Source: Ceratocystis colombiana
Taxonomy: Eukaryota > Ascomycota > Sordariomycetes > Microascales > Ceratocystidaceae
Length of the DNA stretch: 64,000 nucleotides
Assembly (NCBI GenBank): GCA_026419805.1
Contig: JAOSLS010000035.1
Location: 62,001 to 126,000 of the forward strand
Direction of reading: 5' to 3'
Part shown: positions 33,341 through 43,979 of the stretch, piece after piece
Numbering within the stretch: position 1 is the stretch's first letter
How the letters are laid out: the number at the start of each line of letters is the position of its first letter
The notes under the pieces: model-generated
The model's input: the letters and a program-made list of their open reading frames with translations, nothing else
Told to the model about the DNA's origin: nothing
Database searches by the model: none
Position numbers and translations under genes: made by a program

Positions 33341-33853
33341 CTAGTACGTGAGCTCCTCGGTCAGAATCCAACGGCCGCCCTTGGGCTCAGTGGGGTTGTC
33401 AGAGTATCTCTCAGTTTTGGCTGCTCTATAGTACCCGAAAAGGCTTTTGACTCGGTCCTCTGGGGAGTTGATAGCACCAACAGCACCCTTCATACAATAG
33501 TCCGAAGCACCATTGTAAAACCAAAGAGGTTTATTGTTTTGAATTGTAATGACAAAGGCAAAGCTGTTCTCTGTTCTGTCGGCGTTTGTGAGGACGTTGG
33601 TGGAGACAAAGCCACCGTTCCAGTGGCAGGGGTTGGTGTAGCTAGATTCCACAACAGAGAACGCGCCTGGCAGGAAGTGGAACTCAACCTCGTCACCAAT
33701 ATCGGCTTGAACTTGATCGGGGCTAAATGCATCACCAACCCAGACAGTATGAATGGCGCGCTTGCCAATCTTTGAGGGGCTATCTTCAGGAGTCTTGGTG
33801 GGGGTAGCCATGACAACAGCCGCGGCGAGAAGGGCAGTGATGATGAAACGCAT
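33341..33853 (-). CDS. Small secreted cupredoxin-like protein with dibasic processing site
   Basis: 170 aa, one exon. Signal peptide 1-17 (MRFIITALLAAAVVMATPT), then a short propeptide-like stretch TPEDSPSKIGKR ending in a dibasic site at 31-32, immediately before the domain (AIHTVWVGDAFSPDQ). Landmarks: GDEVEFHFLPGAFSVVESSY, LWFYNGASDYCMKGAVGAIN. The first copper His is Phe65, and the other ligand positions are Asn, Tyr and Ala, so this member has none of the four. Cys76 and Cys120 remain. Closest relative in the window is the 55.9-kb gene (same EDSPS propeptide and CMKGAVGAINSPE). TATA box about 150 bp upstream. Confidence 0.87.
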   Translation of the reverse strand: MRFIITALLAAAVVMATPTKTPEDSPSKIGKRAIHTVWVGDAFSPDQVQADIGDEVEFHFLPGAFSVVESSYTNPCHWNGGFVSTNVLTNADRTENSFAFVITIQNNKPLWFYNGASDYCMKGAVGAINSPEDRVKSLFGYYRAAKTERYSDNPTEPKGGRWILTEELTY

Positions 33854-34003
33854 ATTGTAGACGGAGGCAAGGGAAAAGATCAAGAGAGTATGCCGAGGGG
33901 AGAGGATGCTGAAAAAAGAGAGAAGCTTGGAAACGATTTGTATAGATGAGAGTGATGAGTGAACCAGAGAGTAAGGCCATTGGATATACAGTCCACCCGG
34001 AGC

Positions 34004-34010
34004 TTATATA
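34004..34010 (-). promoter_or_regulatory. TATA box of the 33.3-kb cupredoxin-like gene
   Basis: Minus-strand CTATATAAGCT, about 150 bp before the ATG at 33853. Confidence 0.55.
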
Positions 34011-37000
34011 GTCAAAGTCTGTTGGCCATTCATTCTCTTGTCGTCATTTATCTTGCTAACTCTTCTAGCATTGTTAGTCATGGAAATTTGCCTAATAGCT
34101 CAAGCGCCATAGACGACACTGGCCTCCAAATAGAAGGGACAATAAGCTTGACAAACTGTATCATGGCCTTCCGAGGCATTACGGGCCATGGAGTGGCTTG
34201 AGCTAGCCCATTTCTAGGACGTAAGTAGGGAACGAGTCAATGTGGTGCTGTTTTAGGAGCTAGAATGGATTCTAGGTGACTGTAGGCTCAACATTCCACT
34301 TGTGTATTATGCAGCGATGGACTTGCCCGATCGAGGACCTCCACACAGATGACTGTGAAATCTCCGGCTGCCCTTTTTGGTGAGTGTTGTCAATACCGGC
34401 TGCATAGCAAAATGCTTCCGAGGACTCCCCTTTTCCTGCCATCAGCGCCTAGCCCTGCAACTAGCTATATTCCCAGATCTGCGCCGCTTCCAGCACGTGC
34501 AGTCTGCTATCGGTGGGGACCCTTATGTAAGTGTTAATGGTAGGATATCAGGACAAATGAAAATAGAGAATGGTATGGGAAGAAATGAGAAGCCGATGCT
34601 ATGACATGGATGGAACTATAAGTAAACGTAATAACATGCAAAAGAAAAGACAGTAAAATACATATCCTGATCGGAGAGATGCAAGTCCTCCGTTCTAGCC
34701 GATACCCATGTTTCGCCTACATACTGTGGCCGGTTGTTCGCAGACCTACTCTCTCGGTCCTAGTGAGCGCCGGTCTTGTCCCAAGACACATACATGTGGG
34801 CCAAAAGCCTTTTGCCTAGATCTCTAGCATTGTGTCTTGTTCGAGCTAGCTTTTGAAGAGAGACGGTGATGATGACGAGAAAGAACCAGGCTGGAAGAGC
34901 AAGACGAGGCCCTATACAAGCGCGGTCGCTGTATCTATAGCACATCCCTTTTCTACATACTTTTACACTTTATCGACCCAAACAATCAAGTCATTTGAGG
35001 CCTTTCTAGGGAATCCTTGGCTCACCTCGGACACTGCAATCCCCTGCCTTCACCTAGTGTCTTTCTTGGGCCCAGCCACGTCCCATCCCTTACACAACTG
35101 CTGACAGCTCAAGGCCTTTGGCACTATCTCTTGACTTTCTTGTATCGGGAGTGAGCTCCGGAGCAGTTAGACATGAGGCTATAAGGAATGTGGGCGAAAA
35201 TCTTTACATGTGTATTCATACTTACATCCTAGATAGGTCTTGGGATGTGTGAACCGACCTTGCTTCGTGCTCCATTAAGCCAATCCTAAGTGTTAAAGAA
35301 GGCATAAGAGTAATCGAGTTACCTTCCGCCTCAGGTTATGCTTATAAATCCCTTTGTGATGCTTGTTAATACTACGCTAATAGGACAAGCCGATTACTTA
35401 GCGGATCAGGAACCATGTAACACATAGAGCTATAGAAATTGTTGAGTAAAGGCTCGCGCTAGAGGCCCTAATTAAGCACAAGCTTTAATGATAGGAGTCT
35501 TGACAACGAAGAGCTCATACTTATGCAGCTTGGGTAGCTGTAGCCTTTATTGAGCTTTCAGTCTTTGTGTCTTGGGTGTTAACGGAGGAAATCACTGTTA
35601 ATACGAGAAATTAAAAGCCTCCGGTACCACTACTAACAGATGGACACGCTTAGAAATGGAGTGTGCCCCGTACTAAATCAAGGCACATGACACGAACACG
35701 TTTTCCTCATCCCCTCATCCCTAGAGGACCTCGAACTTGAATATATCCAGCGTTCACGGGAATCACCGCATTTTGGTGCTCTTGGCCCTACGCCCCAGCC
35801 CATTAATAGTGCGGCGAGCCCTTGTATTACGTTCTCGGGTATTCTTATTGTGTGTAGAGTGTTGCTAATGCATATAGTCTCCATGTGCATGGCATCTTTA
35901 CTCCTTGCACTAGATAAATTTCTTGGATGGCGCTTTAGGGTCACTAGAAGTTAGGGGCTTGTTATAGCTCTTGCACGGGTTTTGGGTGTGCTCACATCTG
36001 ACGTACGCGTTTAGATGTCTGTCCTCGAATAGTCAATCCCGTTGTCTTCTCTGTCGGTAGGAGAAGCTTTATCCTAAGGGTCTAGATATTTGTTTCGTTG
36101 CCCCTGTAGCTAACACGCTCTGCTTTGGTGTATAGTACTGTACTGATAGAACCTAGGTCTGTAGATGTTGATCAAAGCCAACATGTGTTACAATAGGTTT
36201 TATATTTGGCATGTTTGTATTGTACGTCCCTCTGGCCATGTCTTGACCCTAAAGATCACAGTAGGAGGACTGAACAACAGAGTGTATGGATAGAAAGAAA
36301 CGAAACTTGGTCTATTTAGCATTTGCCCGCCAGCTTCGCTAATGCTTTTGCCGTTCTCTTAGCAGCCGGCATGGCTTGACAGAATGCCCAAAGTTCCGAG
36401 TCATGTGGAACCTCATGACTGTACTCGTAATATAGTAGTCCATAATGCAAGTCACCACCGACCATGCAGTGGCTTGGGCAAACATGGCCCACTGCCGGTA
36501 GTTAAGAGAGCCACAAAGTTAATGTAGTGGTTTAGAGGCTTAACTATCCGACGCTCTCAGAATATTGTTTACTCGGAGTCTTGAATTTGCCCATGCTAGG
36601 ATCTTCACAAGCATTTAAGCAGAAATATAATGGGTGCCAAGCACTTAGTCCCCCCTTATTCTATAGTGTAGGACACCGCCAAGCCTTCGCCAATTTGCTT
36701 TCATGCGTCGAAACTGGCGCCAGGGTTGTCTTGCAACCACGGCGGGCCAATAGAGACCTCTAGAACAGGCGTTAGTCATCGTCGTTGATTACGCTGGCTA
36801 CAAGAAATAGCATCTAACAAAACAAAACAACCTTTCAGTAGCTTGGATAGGACAGGGTGGGAAACCTAGGCGTCTCAAAATTGAACAAGAAAAAGAAATC
36901 GAGACGTAGTTTCGACAGTCAGACTTTCTTTTCAATTTTCTAGTGGCTAATATTGACATTCTTGACTGTCGGTGGTCTTGACTGTCGGTGGTCTTGAATG

Positions 37001-38511
37001 CCCCCCCCCCCCCCCCCCCCCCCCGTCAAGCATGCCACGAGGATCTATCGAGGAGCCTTGGCTAAACGAAGGCCGTCGGTGTCGGTGGATTTAGGATTCA
37101 AACAATGGCTTTTGTGGGTTAGGTAAGGCAGAACCCTGGCACAGCCAAGTGTTGTTGAGACGAAGAAGCTGTGACTGCGTAGTTTTTTAGCGATACTAGC
37201 TTCTATTATGCTAGACTTTGCATAGCTAGTGCAATAGCATACGTAACAAAAATGTTCACTGGAATCTTCCACTTATGCTAAGAAACAATGACGAGAACAG
37301 TTGCGATTGCTGCATTGGGAGTTTCTTATATTAGCGGTCTCCTATCTTGTTCAAGTTGTGCGGAATTGAAGACTAGGCTCGAAGTGCGTATATATATATA
37401 TGTGGTGGTTTTCCTTTCAGGCGGAGTCGGAGTGTTTTCGCCATCCCTACAGACCCGGCACTATCCGTGCATCCCACTCTCTGGCATTGGAGACGGAGAG
37501 AACGTTCAACGTTGTCAACTAGTTGTAGGGCTCTTCAGCCCCCAATTGTTTCGGGAGTTCATCCTCCAGAACCATGTGATTTGTAATATATCATGACTTT
37601 ATCCCGCCTTCGGGTATCCTTTCCTTGGCTGCATGTCAAAGTTCGGATGTTCTAGTGTGTCTCTTAGCGATCGGTATACTGCCTTCTCTGCGTCTTGTTG
37701 CTCGGGGCGTTTTGGCTCTATTACCTCGCGACTGTGCTAGGCGAGCGGCAATGTCCAAGTCCATCACTATTTCATTTCCTCCATCCATTTTGTTTGGGTT
37801 AACGACCTTTTTCCGTTCTTTTGCTTCGAGGGGTTTCCATGCCCATGTGGTGGCCTAGGTCTCACCATGTCCTTGATCCTGATCGTGCGATCGAGTCCTG
37901 CTTTAGACTTCTTGATCTTCAACTTATTTCACCTTATGACTGTAAGTCGTCAATGCAGACCGAAACCATGATTTTTCCTCTGGCCCACCATGATACACTC
38001 GTCTTCTGCACAATGGGCGAGTTCATAGGTGGGCGTTTTGTCTATTGCCCAACGGTCAAATGGCTGAGGGTTTTCTTATCTGGGCTAGCCAGAAGCTCAT
38101 GTTGGCTGTCATCTTTCTCTGTGGCCATGATCGTTAGTGTTGTCGACTTTATTACAGAGTTGACACAGAGGCCTGACCTATTTCCTGTTCTCTCGTTCTC
38201 TCGTTGTTTCTTCGCGGGTTCGTGACTCGGTGTTTCGGTCCGTGGTGTGGGCAATGTTGCGAGGTCCTCATCGGTATTTATCATCGCTTCGTTCCAACAG
38301 CCACAAGGCCGTCTCTCATGCTTTTCGGAGACTTGGCGATGTGTGGTGGCAGGCGCGTAGTTCAAGGGTTGGTTATTCTGGCCATCAAATGGTATGCCTT
38401 GGTGTTGACGAGAAAGAAAAGAGCCTAAGAAGGTCTGCCATCTTATTCGGAAGATCGCCTTAGTTCTTCAAGGTTGTGTCGCTCCCCTTCTGCCCAATTC
38501 CCTGCTTTGTG
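34011..38511. other. Longest stretch without a recognised gene
   Basis: About 4.5 kb in which I see no supported gene. Present: a poly-C run (37001-37024) preceded by a 16-bp tandem repeat; an AAAATTGAACAAGAAAAAG / inverted ACTTTCTTTTCAATTTT arm pair near 36877-36940; and a short stretch (GATTCAAACAATGGCTTTTG, about 37092) that recurs near 57323. Open frames around 37288-38463 are not recognisable. Confidence 0.5.
36961..37024 (+). repeat. 16-bp tandem repeat followed by a C24 homopolymer
   Basis: CTTGACTGTCGGTGGT occurs twice (36961-36976, 36977-36992), then CTTGAATG, then 24 consecutive C at 37001-37024. The C-run length may be imprecise in any assembly. Confidence 0.9.
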
Positions 38512-38823
38512 TTAGAGTATATCCCAAAGTGTCCGTGGTTTAATCTGGGAGCGATGGGTAGCATTGTATCGCGGTATCGACGTTTTCATCTCTTTTAATG
38601 CCTCTTCGTCAAGGCCAGCACGAATAGCCCCTAATGCATCGGTTGCATCCACTGTTCCATCAAACGCCATTCTCCCTCCAGCTCTTTGAATGAATGAATG
38701 TGTGCCTATGAACGCTTGATTGTGCCCTGGGACTATTTTCTTCTTCTGAATTAGGCTCGCCGCAGCGCAGGGAGATTCAGGAGCATGGAATCCCTTGATC
38801 TGGTAGTGGAGGTGCCCAGGGAG
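38512..38823 (-). pseudogene. Unrecognised coding-like open segment without start codon
   Basis: 103 codons between two in-frame stops, with protein-like composition: HLHYQIKGFHAPESPCAAAS near the start, then IGTHSFIQRAGGRMAFDGTV and DALGAIRAGLDEEALKEMKT. The first ATG is internal. It lies downstream on the same strand as a copia remnant, so it may be part of, or nested in, that element. I do not recognise the family. Confidence 0.35.
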
Positions 38824-39025
38824 TCAGCTAAGGTCTCTAAGACGAGGGTGGGTTGGTATTGAGCCGTAGAGAGGATTGGTTTGTTTTAGTTGGAGTTCAT
38901 TGCGGAGGCTTTTGTGTTATATGAAAATCAAAGAGACAAAAGGAGACTAGATCTTCTTTTATGATCGGAAGAAAAAAAACGTTCCTGGGATTATGCATAG
39001 TTGAATTTACCTTGCGTTTTAATGG

Positions 39026-40185
39026 TCAATAAGTATCTGTGCGTGGATATTTCTTTTGGATTTTCGATTCGGAACTGTTTCTACATGAAGAGTGAGGGTT
39101 GATACTCTGTATTTCGCTCATATCCAGCTGGCGCATCATGTTGTGCTTGTCTGTAGCCCGGCTGGCGTCAGAGGCAGTGACAATGCCGCGATTGTTTCCA
39201 TGTGTCGGTTTATTCACAGTAGCCTAGGCAGTGAGAGTAGCGTCGGGTTGCTAATGTGGCTTTAATTAGTTGATATTAGAAATGACTGAAGCCCGTTCGG
39301 TTGAGTGTTGCGAGAAGTCTTGTCTGCCATCTACTTCTAGCAACTCTGAGGCCGCAGACAGAACCATCCGGTTCAATGGCTATACCGGGCTTCATTTCCA
39401 TCAGCTAAGGCTGCCCTGTGTAAAGACCTTTGTCAAGGTCAGCTCGTATGTAGGCTGCAGCGACATCAGCAGTCTGTATGGCTAGTTTATTCTCTGCTAC
39501 TAGGAGAGCAGCGGTCTGATACTGATGATGTTTTCGGTATCAGCGCGCCCTACCTACGGTGTCGCGAGTGGTTCAAGGGGTCCTTTGATGGCTAGCTAGG
39601 CGAGCCTTGAAGGAGCAATCGAATTTGGGGGCGAAGACCTATCTGCCAGGAGCGACCATGCCTTGTGTGGGCTATCTTTCCAATGGGTCAATGTGAACAC
39701 TTTGAAAATTCTCATGTTCTCAAACTCTTTTTGCATCACTTCCTTCCGAAATATTGCGTCATAGTTAAAGGGGACCTGCTTGGCGTTGATATCACCGGTT
39801 TCGCCGGTTTCAGCGACGTTAACCTGTACCTAGGAAAGATCTGATATTGTCAAATTTTGCGTCACGTTTACGTTCTGAGCTCGAAGTACAATTTGATTTT
39901 GGAAACACCGTCGAATCTGACGAGTATCCCATCTTGAATTCGCGAGTTAAGTTTGCCTTGTGCCTCGAGGGTTATTAGGTGTGTGCTACAACGAACCCCG
40001 TGGGTGGAGTGGCATGTGGCTGTCGAGCAAAGAGAGTATGCCATCTGGGCTTTCGTATCCCACTGGGGGTGTACTTGTCTGGGAATGTTTCCCACTTGGC
40101 TAATGGCAACTTTGTCGATGTGCAGAAGCGCTGTGATTCGACGAAGTATCAATGGTGAGTTCTGGGAGCAATAGATACAGTGCAT
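39026..40185 (-). pseudogene. Copia polyprotein remnant (integrase C-terminus and reverse transcriptase)
   Basis: Read on the minus strand through several frames: GKLNSRIQDGILVRFDGVSK (about 39880-39950), the post-integrase segment of copia; MQKEFENMRIFKVFTLTHWK (about 39690-39750), the start of RVT_2; IQTADVAAAYIRADLDKG (about 39430-39490), the RT motif with the catalytic Asp; ARSRWQTRLLATLNRTGF (about 39290-39350); and NKPTHGNN with ATDKHNMMRQLDMSEIQ (about 39100-39215). Many stops and frameshifts. A family-B-like LTR lies just beyond its 5' side at 40212. Confidence 0.75.
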
Positions 40186-40211
40186 AGTCGCGTGATCTCT
40201 GAGTTATGCAC

Positions 40212-40343
40212 TGCTGTGAAGTATTTTGATTTCTATTGATTTATCAAGAAGTCAAGTTCCATCATCGTGCATATCTCTCCCAGAGTATTTTATGCTAGGG
40301 TTTACCCTGTATTAATGCGACCAAAGGCAGATTCTCCACAACA
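40212..40343 (+). repeat. Solo LTR-like repeat (family B)
   Basis: 132 bp, the same length as the copy at 54541-54672: TGCTGTGAAGTATTTTGATT to GATTCTCCACAACA. No target duplication is visible. Confidence 0.65.
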
Positions 40344-40694
40344 CGTAGCGCTGTGAATTTTTATGAATTTTTGTGAATTGGAGGTCTCAGAGTACCAGTA
40401 TATGCATTGTGATGAGAATTAGAAATTATGTTGTGGAGATCCCACTCGGAATAACACCGGGTAAATACGTGGCACACGATTGTAATGAAGAGATTTAGAA
40501 CCTAGTCCCTAGACAACTCCAACAATACAAACATATGCCACAACTGGTTGTGAGCCCGGCGCTCTCAGCAGTTTGCAGGACTTCCAGACAATATCAACTG
40601 GGAGAAGTGGTCGAGATAAACAATCACAAGCCCCAAGGAATCCAGGCTCCGTTGCCTATTTAAGAGCCTAGAAGAAGAAGAGTTCTAGGAGGCG

Positions 40695-41222
40695 ATGGAC
40701 ATCTTTGCCGACCTCGACAAGGACATGGGGAAAGAATGGAAGGTTGGCGATCGAGCATCATCCAGATGGTACCTCTTGAGAATTAAAATCTCAAAGTACC
40801 AAGGGATGAGTGACCTGTCACAAGACCCGACAACCGGCAACTTTCTGGCCACGTTGGTCATTAAATATTGGATGATGCACATGCCAACTCGCATCGCAAA
40901 CCTGTTTGAAAGACACATGTATCAAACTCCAGGCTACTGGAATGATGTGATGGAAAGAATTGACCATGATTTGGAAAGTCTGTTAAATGACAATCCAACC
41001 CATAAACGGGCTGAAAGCTCCAAAGCCCGCCGAAAGAAGAGACGAGAAGGTCCAAAGTGCGATTGGTGCAGCAAGTTTGGCCACATAGAAGAAGAATGTC
41101 GCACCAAGACATGGCAGGTAGAAAAGATCATGACGCTTCTGAATAAAACACCATCAGGTACGACAACCCCGAGCTACTGGATTGTTGACAGTGGCAGCAC
41201 GATAATCCCACAGGCGATCTAA
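40695..41222 (+). pseudogene. Copia Gag with CCHC zinc knuckle, running into truncated protease
   Basis: 175 codons. The Gag helical region is followed by a basic stretch and a CCHC knuckle, CDWCSKFGHIEEEC (spacing 2-4-4). WIVDSGST, the copia protease active-site motif, appears near the end just before the deletion point. Earlier Gag sequence upstream of 40695 seems missing or diverged. Confidence 0.75.
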
Positions 41223-41325
41223 CCAAGATTCACAGGCCCCGAGAAATAGATCCGATTCCAGTCTACTAGGGCGGACTTCGACTGGTGACTAGAACCCTGG
41301 GATCTTCCAAGATCCATGTGGGGGA

Positions 41326-41514
41326 ATGGATGAGTTTTTGCTTGGATACTCCGACGCCGGCTACACCAACTCCAAAGACAGGCAGTCAATATCTATGATG
41401 ATCTCCAAGCTAGCTGGCGGACCGATTCAATGGAAATCGCAGAAACAACGAAGTTCCAAGTTTCTCTTCCTTTTCTTCTTCATGATTTTAATAATAAACA
41501 GCATTTGGTCATGA
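41326..41514 (+). pseudogene. Copia RNase H fragment
   Basis: LLGYSDAGYTNSKDRQSISM followed by KLAGGPIQWKSQKQ is the conserved copia RNase H segment (normally GYSDADYA...SWKSKKQ). It lies about 100 bp after the truncated protease, so integrase and RT are deleted. Confidence 0.75.
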
Positions 41515-41799
41515 CTATGAACCCCGTCACATGACCCGAGGCAACGAAAGGACGTTCATCGTCAAAAACCTGGCGGCTGGTACAAAGGTCCCTAGGCAGC
41601 TGAGGATGGGTGTCACGGGTTAGTGTACAGTTAGTTGATCGTGTAGACGGGTTTGAAGGTCATCAGAGATTCAACATTGAGGAGGAAAGGAAACAACTAC
41701 CCAAGTTACTCAAATGATTGACGAGTTTTTATCATACCGTAGTAGGGGCGGCTGGGCTGTGTGACATGTTTTGTGGATATGTCTCGTGGGATTTGTCAG

Positions 41800-42605
41800 C
41801 TGTCACTTCACAGGCTCAGCCCTAACAATGGGCTCTAAGGAAGATCAGGGGTAGTATACCTCAAGGCTCACCAGCCTCGCCAATCCTCTACACGCTCTTC
41901 ATAGCAGACCTCTTCAAGAAGATGAAGAGTCTTGGGTACACCGATGACGGCTTGATCTAGGCATCATCAAAGTCAGTTGCGGCCAACCTCCTGTCGATTG
42001 GAGATTGGCTGAGGATGGCGATGAGATGGGAAAAGGAATTGCGAGAGGCACAGGGAAGTGGCAGATGCGGAAGCAATCGCAGCTCTCAGAGCAGTCAAGA
42101 TCGCAGCTAAAGTTACCCTACCACAAGCAGAGAATATGAATCTGTGTGTGTGTGGACAACCTGGGAGTAGCGAAGCGAATCACCAAGCAAATGAGGATAC
42201 TAGGCACTTCGCAGCTCGAAATCGAGAAAGTCCGGCGCATTCTCGCAAGGTAGAAAGGTGGACTGGAAAGCCGAGCACTAGACAAGTCAAGCGGCAGGGC
42301 GCTGGTAGAACGACGCATTCAGGGCCGACTTCGAGACCTGGATGAAAGGGCTGAACTGAGGCTCCGTCGTGAGAATCCTGGCGGCACGCTCTAGACATGG
42401 CGACTTCGAGAAGTGCCACCCCAGGTTCAACCATCAAAACGCCGAGACAAAGTGTCGAGTGCCGAACCGTGGCAAATCAAAGGACTTTAGCCACCCATGG
42501 GAATGCATGGGCAACACTACGAGACTGGCGGAGAGCTTCGTAAAGAAACTCCTCAGAGAAGACAGGTCCTCCAAGTACCTAGCGGAAACCCTGGACTCTA
42601 AATGA
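41800..42605 (+). pseudogene. LINE (Tad1-like) remnant: reverse transcriptase, RNase H and C-terminal region
   Basis: IPQGSPASPILYTLFIADLF with YTDDGL (about 41855-41955) is the RT core of fungal LINEs; the usual YVDD-type box reads YTDD. Later frames give pieces of the RNase H-like region and, at 42369-42600, GDFEKCHPRFNHQNAETKC, resembling the C-terminal GHGDFAxYHxRFNHEDA segment of Tad elements. Multiple stops; not functional. Confidence 0.65.
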
Positions 42606-42802
42606 AGGGCGTGTCGAGTAGACACTGTGAAAACTCGGTTCTGCCGGCAGTATTTCCTTGGCTTCTTTGCTTACATAGTGTATGAACGTTGGCTATAGGG
42701 ATAGTATTGGCCGGAAACCGCCAGCATTTCATCGTTCTCCTATGTTTGTTCTCGTACATTCTTGCCCCTAGTCTTTGCCAAGACCTTGACTCCCCGCCAA
42801 AT

Positions 42803-42862
42803 ACAACTCACTCGGAATAACATCAGGTGAATGTGTGATGTACCATGTTAATATATGTCGCA
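42803..42862 (+). repeat. Fragment of family A LTR
   Basis: ACTCACTCGGAATAACATCA with GGTGAAT and ACCATGTTAATA matches the central part of the LTR at 22344-22471. Confidence 0.4.
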
Positions 42863-42980
42863 AGGATTGCTTGATAGACCATCTCCGCCTCCACGGGTAT
42901 TCCAGATAGGCGTCGGGTGAATTTATGAGAGCCTAGATTGTTAGAGAAATTAGAGGCCTGCGAACTAGCTAACCAACTCC

Positions 42981-43868
42981 TCAGATGAAGCGATAAATGC
43001 CTTCATCAGTCTTTGTCATGTCTTCTAACTCGGATCCAACATCGCTATCATCATCCGAATCATTTGAACCATCGAAAGCGCCCTGCAGATTAGTTCTCAC
43101 ACGCCCAGGATTCGTTTCAGTGCCTGTGCTGCCTTCAGATTCAAGTTCAACATCGCCTTCGATGGAAGGGCCAGAAAAGTAGCTTTCTGCATCCCACAGC
43201 TCCCTGAATGAGAACCTCATGACCTCAGCAACGACGGCTGGGTAGCTGGTGCCAGACGACGGACGCTCTTCCCTCCGGATGATAATTTTGTCCATCATAG
43301 CGTCAGGCATCATTTTGGCTGCTTCGATAGAGTAGTAATCATTAGCGAAAGTGTCCCAGTCTTCATCATCAAGCGTAACTCTGATCTCCTGCTCAGGGCC
43401 AAGGCCGTTAGCTTTCCGATAATTTCGCACGACTGCGGCAAAGTAATCGTCGTGTACATCCATGTGAATCCAGGCCATTTCGTTGAAGTCTATCCCATGC
43501 ACATAGCAAAGGGCTTGGAATATTTGATGAAGGTCTAAATTATCCCTGTGAGCTTCTTCATCACGCAGGTTGTTCTCATAGATCTTGGTGACTTTGTGAT
43601 CAGTGTCAAAGCGAATTCGGAGCATTTCACTCTGATCTTGAGCACGATCGGAATGAATGCTAATAGAGCCGTCTTTCTCAGTCCAAGAAGAATAGCCATG
43701 GTCACTGAGGTAGTGAAAATAATCCGGATTTGGAGCTAAAGCTTTGAGAGATTCGGTAGAATCAATCCCAATAGTCCGGGTAGGCTCAGCTGCACTCGTC
43801 GAATCAGGATTGCTGTTCCCGAAGTACGAAAAAGAGAGGCCAAAAGGGAGAAACGAAGAGGGCTTCAT
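42981..43868 (-). CDS. Unknown family, left member of divergent pair, copy 1 (full-length tail)
   Basis: 295 aa, one exon, no recognised domain. Begins MKPSSFLPFGLSFSYFGNSN, a weakly hydrophobic N terminus that might be a signal peptide. The core (about 50-240) has YLSDHGYSSWTEKDGS, DQSEMLRIRFDTDHKVTKIY, LHQIFQALCYVHGIDFNEM, WIHMDVHDDYFAAVVRNYRK and YPAVVAEVMRFSFRELW; these positions match the plus-strand partner, so the two are distant paralogues. The tail (about 250-295) is Ser/Asp/Glu-rich and acidic, SNDSDDDSDVGSELED. I chose ATG 43868 because a TATA box at 43973 lies between it and the upstream in-frame ATG at 44006. The acidic tail is lost by frameshift in copy 2. Confidence 0.75.
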   Translation of the reverse strand: MKPSSFLPFGLSFSYFGNSNPDSTSAAEPTRTIGIDSTESLKALAPNPDYFHYLSDHGYSSWTEKDGSISIHSDRAQDQSEMLRIRFDTDHKVTKIYENNLRDEEAHRDNLDLHQIFQALCYVHGIDFNEMAWIHMDVHDDYFAAVVRNYRKANGLGPEQEIRVTLDDEDWDTFANDYYSIEAAKMMPDAMMDKIIIRREERPSSGTSYPAVVAEVMRFSFRELWDAESYFSGPSIEGDVELESEGSTGTETNPGRVRTNLQGAFDGSNDSDDDSDVGSELEDMTKTDEGIYRFI

Positions 43869-43972
43869 GTTGACGACGAACTGGACGAGGAAAGTAAGGG
43901 TGTAGATAGACAGCAAAGTGTGGTTGTGAATACCAGAGAAGGTGCCAGTTCCCACACAGGGCTTCATGCTGC

Positions 43973-43979
43973 TATTTAT
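43973..43979 (-). promoter_or_regulatory. TATA-like box of the left gene, copy 1
   Basis: Minus-strand AATAAATAGC, about 105 bp before the ATG. The other three genes of the two pairs have ATAAATACC at a similar distance. Confidence 0.55.

Larger units (their letters stand above)
40429..41520 (+). mobile_element. Internally deleted Ty1/copia element (family A LTR)
   Basis: 5' LTR 40429-40544 (TGTTGTGGAGATCC to GCCACAAC), then GGTTGTGAGCCC, a primer-binding-like sequence at the same spot as in the 22.3-kb element. A gag ORF follows (40695-41222), which runs into the first residues of the protease and is then fused by deletion to RNase H (41326-41514). No 3' LTR is evident. This element shows that the family A solo LTRs elsewhere belong to copia. 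Confidence 0.78.

Noticed and set aside
37288..38463. Series of overlapping plus-strand open frames
   Set aside because: No recognisable protein, no consistent frame, and composition unlike the real genes; copia remains lie on the opposite strand nearby.
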